A stretch of 64,000 nucleotides of DNA, from NCBI GenBank assembly GCA_019313905.1, contig JAFDAI010000004.1, positions 1 to 64,000 of the forward strand, written 5' to 3'. Origin of the DNA: Deltaproteobacteria bacterium. GTDB lineage: Bacteria; Desulfobacterota; Syntrophia; Syntrophales; UBA2210. Below the pieces are notes generated by a model. That model searched no databases. It was not told where the DNA came from and saw only the letters and a list, made by a program, of their open reading frames with translations. Shown in pieces: positions 37,288 through 46,558 of the stretch (position 1 is the stretch's first letter; every line of letters starts with the position of its first letter). The position numbers were made by a program, and so were the translations under genes.

Positions 37288-37321
37288 AGGCAAGTCCTTT
37301 TTCTCTATTTTGAACTTGCCT
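37288..37321. other. Hairpin between hisI and the next plus-strand gene
   Basis: AGGCAAGT and ACTTGCCT form a perfect 8-bp stem around an 18-base T-rich loop, in the divergent region. Function unknown. Confidence 0.35.
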
Positions 37322-37425
37322 GTGCCTTATTTTTGTGTTAGCTGGAGATGTCTGCTTGTTGATGTGTCTTTGCCACAACAGCCATGGTAAAAATTCAAAT
37401 TGTGATAGAGGGAGGATATAGAATT

Positions 37426-37758
37426 ATGAAGGTATTGATAGGAGGTATTATAGGAGCGGTCCTGGGACTTATCGGGTTGGGAATCTGGTGGGAGCCTTTT
37501 CTTAATCTTCTTGCAGGTGGAATCCCGATCATTCTTCTGCTGGGAGGTGCTCTTGCCATATATGTCGGCTACGACGAGATAAAGGACCAGATGAAGTCGA
37601 AAAAAGAGGAAAAAGCAAGCGGGGTAGATCTGGAAGCTACCAAAGAAGAACTGCAAAAGGTAAAGGCTGAGGCGGAAAAGTACAAAGCAGAGCTGGAGAA
37701 AACAAAAGCCGAAGACAAGGCAGAGCCGGGGAAAGCAAAGGCCGCAAAGAAAAAATAG
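37426..37758 (+). CDS. Small membrane protein with charged coiled-coil tail, unknown function
   Basis: 110 residues. Two hydrophobic segments (MKVLIGGIIGAVLGLIGLGI; LAGGIPIILLLGGALAIYVG) are followed by about 60 residues rich in Lys, Glu and Ala with heptad character (EELQKVKAEAEKYKAELEKT). The ATG at 37426 has GGAGG upstream, an excellent site. Probably an inner-membrane protein with a cytoplasmic helix. No family is recognised with confidence. It stands alone between the his cluster and the TRAP genes. Confidence 0.7.
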   Translation: MKVLIGGIIGAVLGLIGLGIWWEPFLNLLAGGIPIILLLGGALAIYVGYDEIKDQMKSKKEEKASGVDLEATKEELQKVKAEAEKYKAELEKTKAEDKAEPGKAKAAKKK

Positions 37759-38213
37759 AATAATCGTTCAGGAAAATAAAACAGCCCGGTTTGAAATATC
37801 AGGTATTCTCATTTTCATGTTTCTATGTGGATGATGTATATCGTGATGCAGCGTCCGGGTAGTCGGAGCTGGTTCATTTATGCTCCTGTAAGTCTAAGTT
37901 GTCGTAAATTTTACATTCTTCCACGGGCCGCAAATAAAATTTGACAAGCCGGAAGAAATCAGTTACGAAACTCAGCTACGTCTTTAAAATCGGATAAAAG
38001 TTATGGAGAACAAAACTTCAATTTTCCCGCCAACCATTTCCTGCCGCAAGAACTACATGTATTAATGCCTGCTTCTTGCCCCTGACTGGGCGGGAAAGCA
38101 GGCCATCCAGATTTGTATTTTCCGTTGCGTATTTACATTTAACACAAGCGTTTTTTGCTGCCCATGACGGGAGCAAAGTTTAGGGCCAAATATTATTTGA
38201 AAGGGAAAAAACC
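37759..38213. other. Gene-free interval upstream of the TRAP transporter
   Basis: 455 bases with no plausible gene. The only clear structure is a hairpin at 38067-38103. Regulation of the TRAP genes probably sits here, but no recognisable operator is visible. Confidence 0.5.
38067..38103. other. Hairpin upstream of dctP
   Basis: GCCTGCTTCTTGCC and GGCGGGAAAGCAGGC pair in an 8-bp perfect outer stem with an imperfect inner part, about 110 bases before dctP. No T-run follows. Confidence 0.4.
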
Positions 38214-39230
38214 ATGAGAAAGAATCTTCTGATAATTTTGATGATAGGAATGGCGGTATTTTTAGTGACAACAGGCTGCCAGAAAAAAGAAAAGACCACA
38301 GAACTTACCTACAGCATATTTTTTCCACCCACCCACAGCCAGTGTAAAGCGGCCGTGTCATGGGCCGAGGAGATAAAAAAGCGTTCCGACGGAAGAATAA
38401 AAATCACCGTCTTTCCGGGAGGAACTCTGACGAAGGCAAATCAGTGTTACGACGGTGTTGTAAAGGGGATATCGGATATAGGGATGTCCTGCTTTGCTTA
38501 CACAAGGGGGCGTTTCCCGGTAATGGCGGCGGTTGATCTTCCCCATGGCTATCCCGACGGTAAAGTGGCGACCCGTGTAGCCACTGAGTTTTACAAGAGT
38601 ATGTCACCGAAGGAGCTGGATGATGTAAAAGTTCTTTACATACATGGTCATGGTCCGGGATTGTTGCACACAAAGAAACCGGTCAGGGCATTGGAAGATA
38701 TGAAGGGAATGAAGATACGTTCGACGGGGCTGAGTGCCAAGGTCGTAAAGGCCCTCGGCGGAGCGGCCGTAGCAATGCCCCAGAACGACACGTACGAGGC
38801 CCTGCAAAAGGGCGTAGTTGAAGGTACTTTTACACCCATAGAAACTCTCAAGGGATGGAGACAGGCGGAAGTTGTCAAGTACACAACAGAATGCGCTGGT
38901 GTCGGCTATACCACCTCCATGTTTGTAGTGATGAATCCTGAAAAATGGAACGCTCTCCCGAAAGATCTCCAAAAAATAATTGAAGAGGTAAGCGAGGAAT
39001 GGGTAGACGTGCATGGAGAAGCTTGGGACAAAGGCGATGATGAAGGGCGCGTGTATACCTTAAGCAAGGGCAACGAGATCGTTGCTCTCTCTGAAGAAGA
39101 AAACAAGCGATGGGCAGAGGCAGTAGGGCCGATTATTGAAGACTATATAAACACCACCGAAGAAAAAGGATTACCGGGAAAAAAAGCCGTGAGGCAGGTG
39201 AAAGAACTCATAGCCAAATACAGCAAGTAA
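38214..39230 (+). CDS. dctP: TRAP transporter substrate-binding protein, DctP family (lipoprotein form)
   Basis: 338 residues. The signal ends in a lipobox (VTTGC, Cys 22), so it is tethered rather than freely periplasmic. The DctP fold is clear: TELTYSIFFPPTHSQ, GGTLTKANQCYDGV, the arginine-containing GMKIRSTG that binds a substrate carboxylate, and GVVEGTFTPIETL. Binds an organic acid and delivers it to DctQM for Na+-driven uptake. The actual substrate is not readable. First gene of a P-Q-M set. Confidence 0.93.
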   Translation: MRKNLLIILMIGMAVFLVTTGCQKKEKTTELTYSIFFPPTHSQCKAAVSWAEEIKKRSDGRIKITVFPGGTLTKANQCYDGVVKGISDIGMSCFAYTRGRFPVMAAVDLPHGYPDGKVATRVATEFYKSMSPKELDDVKVLYIHGHGPGLLHTKKPVRALEDMKGMKIRSTGLSAKVVKALGGAAVAMPQNDTYEALQKGVVEGTFTPIETLKGWRQAEVVKYTTECAGVGYTTSMFVVMNPEKWNALPKDLQKIIEEVSEEWVDVHGEAWDKGDDEGRVYTLSKGNEIVALSEEENKRWAEAVGPIIEDYINTTEEKGLPGKKAVRQVKELIAKYSK

Positions 39231-39248
39231 AAGATCAGAGATCGGGGG

Positions 39249-39280
39249 CCGGGGATCGGGATCTTGACTCCGATCCCCGG
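39249..39280. promoter_or_regulatory. Strong stem-loop between dctP and dctQ
   Basis: CCGGGGATCGG, a 10-base loop, then CCGATCCCCGG: a perfect 11-bp GC-rich stem in the 70-base gap. No T-run follows, so it is not a simple terminator. Position suggests an RNA-stabilising or attenuating element that allows more binding protein than membrane subunits. Confidence 0.65.
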
Positions 39281-39300
39281 AACTCGAAACGCGGAACCAT

Positions 39301-39783
39301 ATGTTACGTCTGGAAAAACAGCTCGACAATTTCAGCAGTGCGTTCAACTGGCTGGCGGCGGGTGCCATCATGGTCATGATGTTGCTCACGTGCGCCGACG
39401 TGATGTTGCGTCTTTTCCGCCACCCTATCCCCGGAACGTATGAGGTTGTGGGTCTTATGGGGACTGTTGGTGTTTCCTTTGCCCTGGCTTATACCACGGC
39501 AAAAAAGGGACATATAATGGTGGAGTTTTTAACCAACAGGATGCCGAAGAATGTGCAATTCATTGTTGCCGCAGCCGGCGAATTCTTCAGCGCCTTACTG
39601 TTCGGAATAATAGCGTGGCAAAGCGCCTTATATGCCCTGGACCTGAAGCGTACCGGCGAAGTTTCTCTCACTATTGAGATGCCTATATATCCGTTCGTTT
39701 TCAGTATAACGATCGGCTGCTTTCTCGTGTTTCTTATTCTTGCAACGGATTTCTACAAATCATTAAAGAGGATTAAAGGGTGA
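39301..39783 (+). CDS. dctQ: TRAP transporter small membrane subunit, DctQ family
   Basis: 160 residues with four predicted membrane segments and the DctQ pattern (AADVM-like TCADVMLRLFRHPIPGTYE, then AYTTAKKGHIMVEFL). It pairs with the large DctM subunit. The ATG at 39301 lies 20 bases after the intergenic stem-loop; no strong ribosome site is visible. It overlaps dctM by 4 bases. Confidence 0.92.
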   Translation: MLRLEKQLDNFSSAFNWLAAGAIMVMMLLTCADVMLRLFRHPIPGTYEVVGLMGTVGVSFALAYTTAKKGHIMVEFLTNRMPKNVQFIVAAAGEFFSALLFGIIAWQSALYALDLKRTGEVSLTIEMPIYPFVFSITIGCFLVFLILATDFYKSLKRIKG

Positions 39784-41081
39784 GCCCTACAGCAATAGGC
39801 CTTATCGGTATTGCAGCTCTTTTTATATTGATATTTCTGAGGATACCCGTCGGCTTCGTCATGGCGGCGGTGGGATTTTTAGGTTTCGGTTGCGTTGTTT
39901 CTTTCGACGCATCCATGAATATGATCGCGAAAGATCTCTTCTCCGTCTTTGGATCTTATAACCTGACCGTGATACCTCTCTTTGTGCTGATGGGACAGCT
40001 TGCGTACCATTCCGGAATAAGCAAGAGACTATTTAACGCAGCCTATAAATTTATTGGTCATTGGCCCGGTGGGCTTGCCATTGCAACCGTAGGGGCATGC
40101 GCGGCCTTTGCCGCCATCTGCGGTTCCACAAATGCGACAGCTGCAACCATGGGCGCAGCAGCCCTCCCGGAGATGAAAAGATACAACTATAAACCGGAGC
40201 TTGCTACCGGAGTGGTCGCCGCAGGCGGAGGCCTGGGCATCCTGATCCCCCCGAGCGTCATATTTATTGTCTACGGGATACTCACAGAGCAATCCATAGG
40301 CAGGCTCTTTATGGCAGGCCTGTTGCCCGGCCTCATTCTTGCTCTCCTTTTCGTTCTTGCCATTGTCATATGGACACGTATACGACCGGAACTGGGACCA
40401 AAAGGGCCAAAAGCTCCTCTTAGAGAAAAACTGGCATCGCTTTCAGGACTTATTGAAACCCTGCTCCTGTTCCTGCTGATAATGGGCGGTCTATTCTGGG
40501 GGTTTTTCACTCCCACGGAGGCCGGAGCAATCGGTGCCTTCGGCACACTTCTTCTGGCGCTTGCAGGCCGCAATCTCACCATGAAAGGATTTATTGCATC
40601 CCTCTCTGAAACGACAAGAATATCCTGCATGATCCTCATAATCGTTGCAGGGGCCACCATATTCGGACACTTTCTTGCAGTAACCAGGATCCCCTTCGAC
40701 ATCGCAAGGGGAGTATCGGAAATACAATTGCCACGCTATGCCGTCATGCTGATTATTATCATGGTGTATCTGGTGGGGGGATGTGTCATAGATTCACTGG
40801 CGCTTATTATGCTGACGATACCCATCTTTTACCCGGTCGTGCTGTTTCTGGGCTATGACCCGATATGGTTTGGTGTCATAATAGTACTGGTGACCCAGAT
40901 CGGTGTAATCACTCCACCTGTAGGAATAAACGTCTATGTGGTAAGCGGTGTAGCCAGAGACGTCCCGCTCGAGGTCATTTTCAAGGGAGTGCTCCCCTTT
41001 CTTGCAGCACTGATAATAGGCACTCTCCTTCTCATCCCCTTTCCCCAGATCGCCCTTTTCCTTCCGGGTCTGATGGGGTAG
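39780..41081 (+). CDS. dctM: TRAP transporter large membrane subunit, DctM family
   Basis: 433 residues, about 12 hydrophobic segments. Conserved signatures include VIPLFVLMGQLAYHSG, AAICGSTNATAATMGAAALP (sodium-site region), GILIPPSVIFIVYGILTEQS and GVITPPVGINVYVV. It forms the transport path driven by Na+. The GTG at 39780 overlaps the dctQ stop, implying coupled translation. Confidence 0.95.
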   Translation: MSPTAIGLIGIAALFILIFLRIPVGFVMAAVGFLGFGCVVSFDASMNMIAKDLFSVFGSYNLTVIPLFVLMGQLAYHSGISKRLFNAAYKFIGHWPGGLAIATVGACAAFAAICGSTNATAATMGAAALPEMKRYNYKPELATGVVAAGGGLGILIPPSVIFIVYGILTEQSIGRLFMAGLLPGLILALLFVLAIVIWTRIRPELGPKGPKAPLREKLASLSGLIETLLLFLLIMGGLFWGFFTPTEAGAIGAFGTLLLALAGRNLTMKGFIASLSETTRISCMILIIVAGATIFGHFLAVTRIPFDIARGVSEIQLPRYAVMLIIIMVYLVGGCVIDSLALIMLTIPIFYPVVLFLGYDPIWFGVIIVLVTQIGVITPPVGINVYVVSGVARDVPLEVIFKGVLPFLAALIIGTLLLIPFPQIALFLPGLMG

Positions 41082-41120
41082 CTCCCAAGCACATTATGCC
41101 TTGAAAGATGTTTCTTCATT

Positions 41121-41636
41121 ATGATAGACAAATTGATCATGGTGTATGACACGAAAGCACAAAAGGCATTCGATATGACCAGATTACAGACGAAAATCTG
41201 TTTATGCCTTATCCCCGTTGTAATGTCTTTTTTTCTCTATGGCTGCTGTCTCTTTCCAAAAGGCAAAGAATACAAGAGAGTGGTTCGTAAGATGGTTGTA
41301 ACTGCCTACGATGCCGGCCCCGAATCATGCGGCTGGGAGAGGAAATACTGGTGCATCGGGCCGCCGGTTTACGCCTATGGGCCTCTCAAGGGTAAAAGGA
41401 AGAGGGTTGGTATCACTGCCGACGGAACAGAAGCAAAGCATGGAACGATCGCGGCGGATATCAGATTGTATCCTTTTGGTACCAAGATGTATGTGCCGGG
41501 TTATGGTTGGGGTGAGGTGCATGATACGGGAAGCGCTATAAAGGGAAATCACATCGATCTGTTTTTTTCCAACCGCGATGATGCTCTTGAATGGGGGAGA
41601 AAATATCTGAAGGTGGTTGTTCTACTGCCGAAGTGA
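41121..41636 (+). CDS. 3D-domain lipoprotein (MltA-like double-psi barrel)
   Basis: 171 residues from the ATG at 41121, or 153 from the ATG at 41175, which has AAAGG upstream and puts a signal with lipobox FFLYGC at the N-terminus. The 3D domain shows its three aspartates (GITADGTEAKHGTIAAD, GEVHDTGSAIKGNHIDLFF), the fold shared by MltA lytic transglycosylases and Gram-positive resuscitation factors. Probably acts on peptidoglycan. Its 3' end overlaps lspA on the other strand by 15 bases. Confidence 0.82.
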   Translation: MIDKLIMVYDTKAQKAFDMTRLQTKICLCLIPVVMSFFLYGCCLFPKGKEYKRVVRKMVVTAYDAGPESCGWERKYWCIGPPVYAYGPLKGKRKRVGITADGTEAKHGTIAADIRLYPFGTKMYVPGYGWGEVHDTGSAIKGNHIDLFFSNRDDALEWGRKYLKVVVLLPK

Positions 41637-42116
41637 CCTTAACTTTTTTCTTACGAACATCTCTACAATAAGCAACACGGCTCCGACCGATATGGCTGAA
41701 TCAGCTACATTGAAGGCGGGCCAGTGACAGGACGCTATGTAAAAATCAAGAAAGTCCACAACATCTCCGAATCGTATCCTGTCTAACAAATTCCCTGCGG
41801 CTCCACCTAATATCAGCGAAAGGGCAAAGGTAAGGAGCATCCCTGCTGACCTGTTTTTCGCAAGAAACCACAGGATCATCACGATAGCCGCTACCGATAC
41901 GACTATCAAAAACAGCGATCGAAACATGGGGGTTGCATTCGCAAGAAAACCGAAGGCGGCACCCGGATTGCGCACATAGGTGATATTGAAGAAGCCATCA
42001 ATTACCGGATACGAGGCATGAAGAGACATTACCGAACTTATATATATCTTGGAGATCTGATCCAGGCCCACAACCAGCAGCAGTGTTATAAAGAAGACGC
42101 CATGTTTTTTACTCAA
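41622..42116 (-). CDS. lspA: Lipoprotein signal peptidase (signal peptidase II)
   Basis: 164 residues, four membrane segments. Aspartyl protease catalytic pair in GNLLDRIRFGDVVDF and FNVADSAIS; also the conserved NPGAAFGFL loop. Cleaves prolipoproteins just before the lipid-modified cysteine, needed for the many lipoproteins in this window. It follows ileS by 13 bases, the common ileS-lspA order. Confidence 0.96.
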   Translation of the reverse strand: MSKKHGVFFITLLLVVGLDQISKIYISSVMSLHASYPVIDGFFNITYVRNPGAAFGFLANATPMFRSLFLIVVSVAAIVMILWFLAKNRSAGMLLTFALSLILGGAAGNLLDRIRFGDVVDFLDFYIASCHWPAFNVADSAISVGAVLLIVEMFVRKKLRSLRQ

Positions 42117-42129
42117 AGGCCTGTGCCCC

Positions 42130-44919
42130 CTACAGATTTTTCACGCACCTCGCGCAAATGGTTGGATGATCGGCATTTTTACCTACCGTCTCGCTGTAAT
42201 TCCAGCACCTCTCGCACTTCAATCCCCGTGCCTTGGAAACTTCTATCTTCAGACCTTCAAACTCCGTGCTTTCGTAAGAGTCGGAAATTTTGTCCGCCGG
42301 AACAAGATTTATCTGGGACACGATAAGGAGTGCCCTCATATTATCGAGATAACCCTCCAGAAATGCCTGCAGTTTTTCCGGGGCATGAATATTCACACAA
42401 CTGTCAAGGGAATGGCCCACTACCTTCTTCTGCCTGGCTATCTCTATGGCCTTTGACACCTCTCCCTTGACGGCGATAAGTGTCTCCCATTTTTTACCGA
42501 GATCTTCATCAAAATATTGAGGATCTATATCTGGAAACTGCGCCATATGAACGCTCTCTTCTTTACCGTCATAATCGGGCATACTCGACCATATCTCCTC
42601 GGAGGTAAAAACAAGCACCGGAGTCAGAAGCCTTGTCATGGCATCAAGGATGATATACATCGCGCTCTGCGCGGATCTTCTCTCTCTTGCCCCGGCCTTT
42701 GAGGTATAAAGCCTGTCTTTCAGGACATCCAGGTAGAGGGCGCTGAGATCGACACTGCAGAAATTGTACAGCGTGTAGTAAACAACGTGGAACTGATAGC
42801 TCTCATACGCGTTCCTCACCCTCCGGATGATTTCTTGGAGGCGGTGGAGTGCCCACCTGTCTATCTCCTCCATATCTTCCACAGAAACCATATCCTTCTT
42901 ACAATCAAAATCATACAGGTTGCCCAGTATATATCTGCTCGTATTACGAATCCGCCTGTATGCCTCAACAAGACGCTTCAGTATCTCATCAGATATCCTG
43001 ATATCAGCAGTATAGTCCTCAGCGGCAACCCACAGCCGCAGTATCTCCGCCCCATATTGATCAACCATTTTCTGGGGGTCTATAAAGTTGCCCAGTGACT
43101 TGGACATCTTCTTGCCCTCTCCATCCACTACAAAACCATGGGTAAGCACATTCTTATAGGGTGCTCTGCCCCGGGTTCCTACTGACTCCAGAAGGGAGGA
43201 ATGAAACCATCCTCTGTGCTGGTCACTTCCCTCCAGATACATGTCACAGGGCGATCCGAGATCATCTCTCTTCTCAAGCACTGCCGCGTGGCTCACCCCG
43301 GAATCAAACCAGACATCAAGGATATTGGTCTCCTTCTTGAAATCCGTTCCATCACAGATAGGGCATACAACCCCGCCAGGAAGGAGATCGTTCACGTCTC
43401 TCTCAAACCATACATCGGCGCCATGTTCCCTGACCAGGGCGACAACATGATCCAGGATTTCTTTCGTGGCCAGATAGTTCCCGCAGTTTTTGCAGTAAAA
43501 TACCGTAATAGGCACACCCCACGAACGCTGTCTCGATATGCACCAGTCGGGCCTGTTTTCTATCATGCCATATATACGATCGCGTCCCCATGAAGGAAAC
43601 CAGTTGACACTATCTATGGCCCTGAGCGCCTTCTCACGCAGACCATTTTTCTCCATCGAAATAAACCACTGCTCCGTTGATCTGAAGATAATGGGATTCT
43701 TGCACCTCCAGCAGTGCGGATACTGGTGCTCCATATCCATAGTGTTCAGAAGAGCTCCTACTTCTCTCAGTTTCTCATTCACCGCATCATTCGCGTCAAA
43801 CACGAACTGGCCGGCAAAAAAGTCCACATCGGGAGTAAACCTGCCGTCATCATCCACCGGCGCATAGACATCCAGTCCATATTCAAGGCCTATCTCATAG
43901 TCTTCCTGGCCATGACCTGGAGCAATATGCACACATCCTGTTCCGGCCTCAAGTGTCACAAAGGGCGCGAGTATCAATACGCTGTCACGTTCGATAAAGG
44001 GGTGCCGGCATTTTAATCCCTTTAAAGCGCTGCCTTTAAACTCATCCAGAATCTCATATTCTTTTCCCCTGAAGCCAAAGGCATCCAGACAGTAGTCCTT
44101 CAGGTCCTTCGCAAAGATCAGCACCTCTCCCTCCACCTTGACCGCCACATAGTCAAAATCTTCATGGAGAGCGATGGCGAGATTTGCGGGAAGTGTCCAG
44201 GGTGTAGTCGTCCAGATGACCACGCTGATCTTTTCACCGGAAAGTCTGGGGAGCACGCCGGATATATCAGACGTCATCGGAAATTTTACATATATGGAAG
44301 GTGTCATGTGATCGGCATATTCTACCTCCGCCTCAGCTAGGGCCGTCTTACACGAGGCGCACCAATAGACCGGTTTTTTCCCTTTGTAAACATCACCGCT
44401 CAGCAGAAGTTTTCCGAATTCCTCAATTGTTGTAGCCTCATAATCGTAGTCCATAGTCACATAGGGGTTGTCCCATTCACCAAACACGCCAAACCGCTTG
44501 AACTGTTTTCTCTGAATGTCAACGAATCCACTGGCGTAGCTACGGCAGAGTCTTCTCTTCTCCGCCTGTGGCATGGTATGCTGTTTCTCGCCCAGCTTCT
44601 GGTCCACCTGATGCTCTATGGGAAGGCCGTGGCAGTCCCATCCCGGGACATAAATGCAGTCAAATCCCACCATATTCTTTGACTTTATTACAATATCCTT
44701 GATGACTTTGTTCAGCGCCGTACCGAGATGGATGTCCCCGTTAGCATAGGGGGGGCCGTCATGAAGGATGTATCTTTCTCGTCCCTTTGACACCGCTCTT
44801 ATTTTTCCATAGATATCCATCTCTGCCCATTTTTCAAGCAGTTCCGGTTCCTTACGGGCCAGATTTGCCTTCATTGAAAAACCGGTTTTCGGCAGATTCA
44901 GTGTGTCTTTGTAATCCAT
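42130..44919 (-). CDS. ileS: Isoleucyl-tRNA synthetase
   Basis: 929 residues. HIGH-type motif in GPPYANGDIHLGTALNKV, KMSKSLGN, the editing (CP1) domain with TTPWTLPAN, and a C-terminal zinc module (CERCWNYSETVGK..CARC) as in E. coli-type IleRS. Charges tRNA-Ile and edits valine. The ATG at 44919 is preferred because AGGAG lies 7 bases upstream; another ATG at 44925 directly follows that site. Confidence 0.97.
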   Translation of the reverse strand: MDYKDTLNLPKTGFSMKANLARKEPELLEKWAEMDIYGKIRAVSKGRERYILHDGPPYANGDIHLGTALNKVIKDIVIKSKNMVGFDCIYVPGWDCHGLPIEHQVDQKLGEKQHTMPQAEKRRLCRSYASGFVDIQRKQFKRFGVFGEWDNPYVTMDYDYEATTIEEFGKLLLSGDVYKGKKPVYWCASCKTALAEAEVEYADHMTPSIYVKFPMTSDISGVLPRLSGEKISVVIWTTTPWTLPANLAIALHEDFDYVAVKVEGEVLIFAKDLKDYCLDAFGFRGKEYEILDEFKGSALKGLKCRHPFIERDSVLILAPFVTLEAGTGCVHIAPGHGQEDYEIGLEYGLDVYAPVDDDGRFTPDVDFFAGQFVFDANDAVNEKLREVGALLNTMDMEHQYPHCWRCKNPIIFRSTEQWFISMEKNGLREKALRAIDSVNWFPSWGRDRIYGMIENRPDWCISRQRSWGVPITVFYCKNCGNYLATKEILDHVVALVREHGADVWFERDVNDLLPGGVVCPICDGTDFKKETNILDVWFDSGVSHAAVLEKRDDLGSPCDMYLEGSDQHRGWFHSSLLESVGTRGRAPYKNVLTHGFVVDGEGKKMSKSLGNFIDPQKMVDQYGAEILRLWVAAEDYTADIRISDEILKRLVEAYRRIRNTSRYILGNLYDFDCKKDMVSVEDMEEIDRWALHRLQEIIRRVRNAYESYQFHVVYYTLYNFCSVDLSALYLDVLKDRLYTSKAGARERRSAQSAMYIILDAMTRLLTPVLVFTSEEIWSSMPDYDGKEESVHMAQFPDIDPQYFDEDLGKKWETLIAVKGEVSKAIEIARQKKVVGHSLDSCVNIHAPEKLQAFLEGYLDNMRALLIVSQINLVPADKISDSYESTEFEGLKIEVSKARGLKCERCWNYSETVGKNADHPTICARCVKNL

Positions 44920-45076
44920 TTCCATCTCCTGAGTATATGTCCTTAAATTTATTGCCTCGCCCTAATAACACAATTTGCCGTAAACAGGCAACTCTTTAAC
45001 CCGGAAGAACCCTGTTAATCCGGTTTCTATTTTTCTTGAAAGTGATAATCAAGGAATTTTTTTGAAAATGCGGGCA

Positions 45077-46531
45077 TTAGAAGCTGTATTTGATTTCGCA
45101 AAACAGGCGGTCGTTGTCACCTATATTTTTGTATCTTGCGAGATCACCGGATTTGTAGAGTACAACCCCGCCCGTTATTTGAATCGAGTCGGTTACATCG
45201 TATTCCGCGGAAAACCGTTGTAACGCGCCGTCCTGGCCGGTTGCACCATATGTGGATGCTAAAAGGGTTAAGGTAAGGGTGTCATTTAGAAAATCTCTGG
45301 TCAATCTTACTACCCACTGAAATTCATCCTCCCGGGCATTATCCGGGGGAAGTTTCAAGGCTTCATCAAAATCGTTGATATGTCTGTTCACGGCCTCGAT
45401 GCTGAGTGTAGTATCTTTAAAACCGGAATATTCAGTGCCGGCCAATACATCTGTTCGCGAATACTCTCTGCCGGGTGGACTGAAGAACTCGAATCCGTCT
45501 ATATACGCGGTTTCTGCCTTCAAAAGCCAGTTGCCAAGTGCCTGGTTGAAAGCTACGCCAAACATTTTCAGACGTGCGTGTTTCCACCCGGTCTGCGGGG
45601 GCGGGCCTGCGGATACAAACTGTGTATGAGGCATGTCATTGTAATAGTCAGCCCAGTAAAATGAAATATCCCATCCACTGAAAATCCCGTTGATTGCAGC
45701 CGCATACTCGGTGTTTCTGTAACAGGAGTCCGGTTTATCTTCATGAGGCGGTGGCTGTGAACCCGGATAAAAGTCACTTCCATATTCCGGGATTTTGTTA
45801 AAGCGGATTTCATGGATCGCAATACCGGTCAGACTCCAGTCACCGATGTAATAGTCGAGCCGGGTCATTGTGACAGGAAGCCGCAGGTCTTCAATGTCGG
45901 TTAAGCCGGGTTCACGCATGTCAAGAGGGTTGAGCACATCCGTAACACGTATATTGTCAGATTTTCCCCACACCACAATCTGGTGGCCGAGCTTAATATC
46001 AAGACTTTTTGTAAGGTTCCCCTGGAGATAAGTTTCACCGAGCTCAAGCTCTTTTTCATAATTATCAATCACTTCATTCGTGAATTCATCCCTGCCCCTG
46101 ATCGCATAAGCAAAATCGTATGCTCCCTTACCGCTTATGCGCGCCTGCCATGAACTGGAGAATCTGGCGTTCAGTTCAAGATTCAGTTCTGTGCGCAGGC
46201 GTGACAGGCCTCGCCAGTCGGTTTCACTTCCTTCAGGTTTATCATGGGCAAAGTTGTAGGAAGCACCGAATTCGACATCGCCGTTTAAACTGAAAATAGA
46301 TGGTTTAATTTCATCTTTTGTAAATTCGGGTTTAACTTCTTTAGTATCGTCATCAAAGCCTTCAAGCACGTCTTGCATGGCATCGGCAGGTGCACCAGGC
46401 TTTTTATCGTCAAAGCCGCTGATTATTTCATCAAGTGGTTCATTCTCGACAGCAAAAGCCAGCTTCGGCAATAATAATGTGAAAACCATAAGAAGAACAA
46501 AAATCACGGCAGTGATGCGATTATTCAGCAT
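45077..46531 (-). CDS. DUF1302-like outer-membrane beta-barrel protein
   Basis: About 484 residues. Signal peptide (LLLPKLAFA) then two acidic repeats (DEIISGFDD, DVLEGFDDD), then many alternating aromatic/polar strands typical of a beta barrel, ending KYSF with the terminal Phe recognised by the BAM machinery. DUF1302 proteins commonly accompany RND exporters and LolA-like proteins and are thought to form the outer-membrane exit for hydrophobic compounds. It lies last in the tetR-RND-lolA-like cluster. Confidence 0.8.
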   Translation of the reverse strand: MLNNRITAVIFVLLMVFTLLLPKLAFAVENEPLDEIISGFDDKKPGAPADAMQDVLEGFDDDTKEVKPEFTKDEIKPSIFSLNGDVEFGASYNFAHDKPEGSETDWRGLSRLRTELNLELNARFSSSWQARISGKGAYDFAYAIRGRDEFTNEVIDNYEKELELGETYLQGNLTKSLDIKLGHQIVVWGKSDNIRVTDVLNPLDMREPGLTDIEDLRLPVTMTRLDYYIGDWSLTGIAIHEIRFNKIPEYGSDFYPGSQPPPHEDKPDSCYRNTEYAAAINGIFSGWDISFYWADYYNDMPHTQFVSAGPPPQTGWKHARLKMFGVAFNQALGNWLLKAETAYIDGFEFFSPPGREYSRTDVLAGTEYSGFKDTTLSIEAVNRHINDFDEALKLPPDNAREDEFQWVVRLTRDFLNDTLTLTLLASTYGATGQDGALQRFSAEYDVTDSIQITGGVVLYKSGDLARYKNIGDNDRLFCEIKYSF

Positions 46532-46558
46532 AAGGTTTCCAGTATCCGGTTTCAAATT

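Noticed and set aside
39249-39280. Terminator between dctP and dctQ
   Set aside because: No U-tract follows the stem and dctQM would then lack a promoter.
44920-45076. T-box riboswitch upstream of ileS
   Set aside because: No T-box core sequence or terminator/antiterminator pair is visible in the leader.
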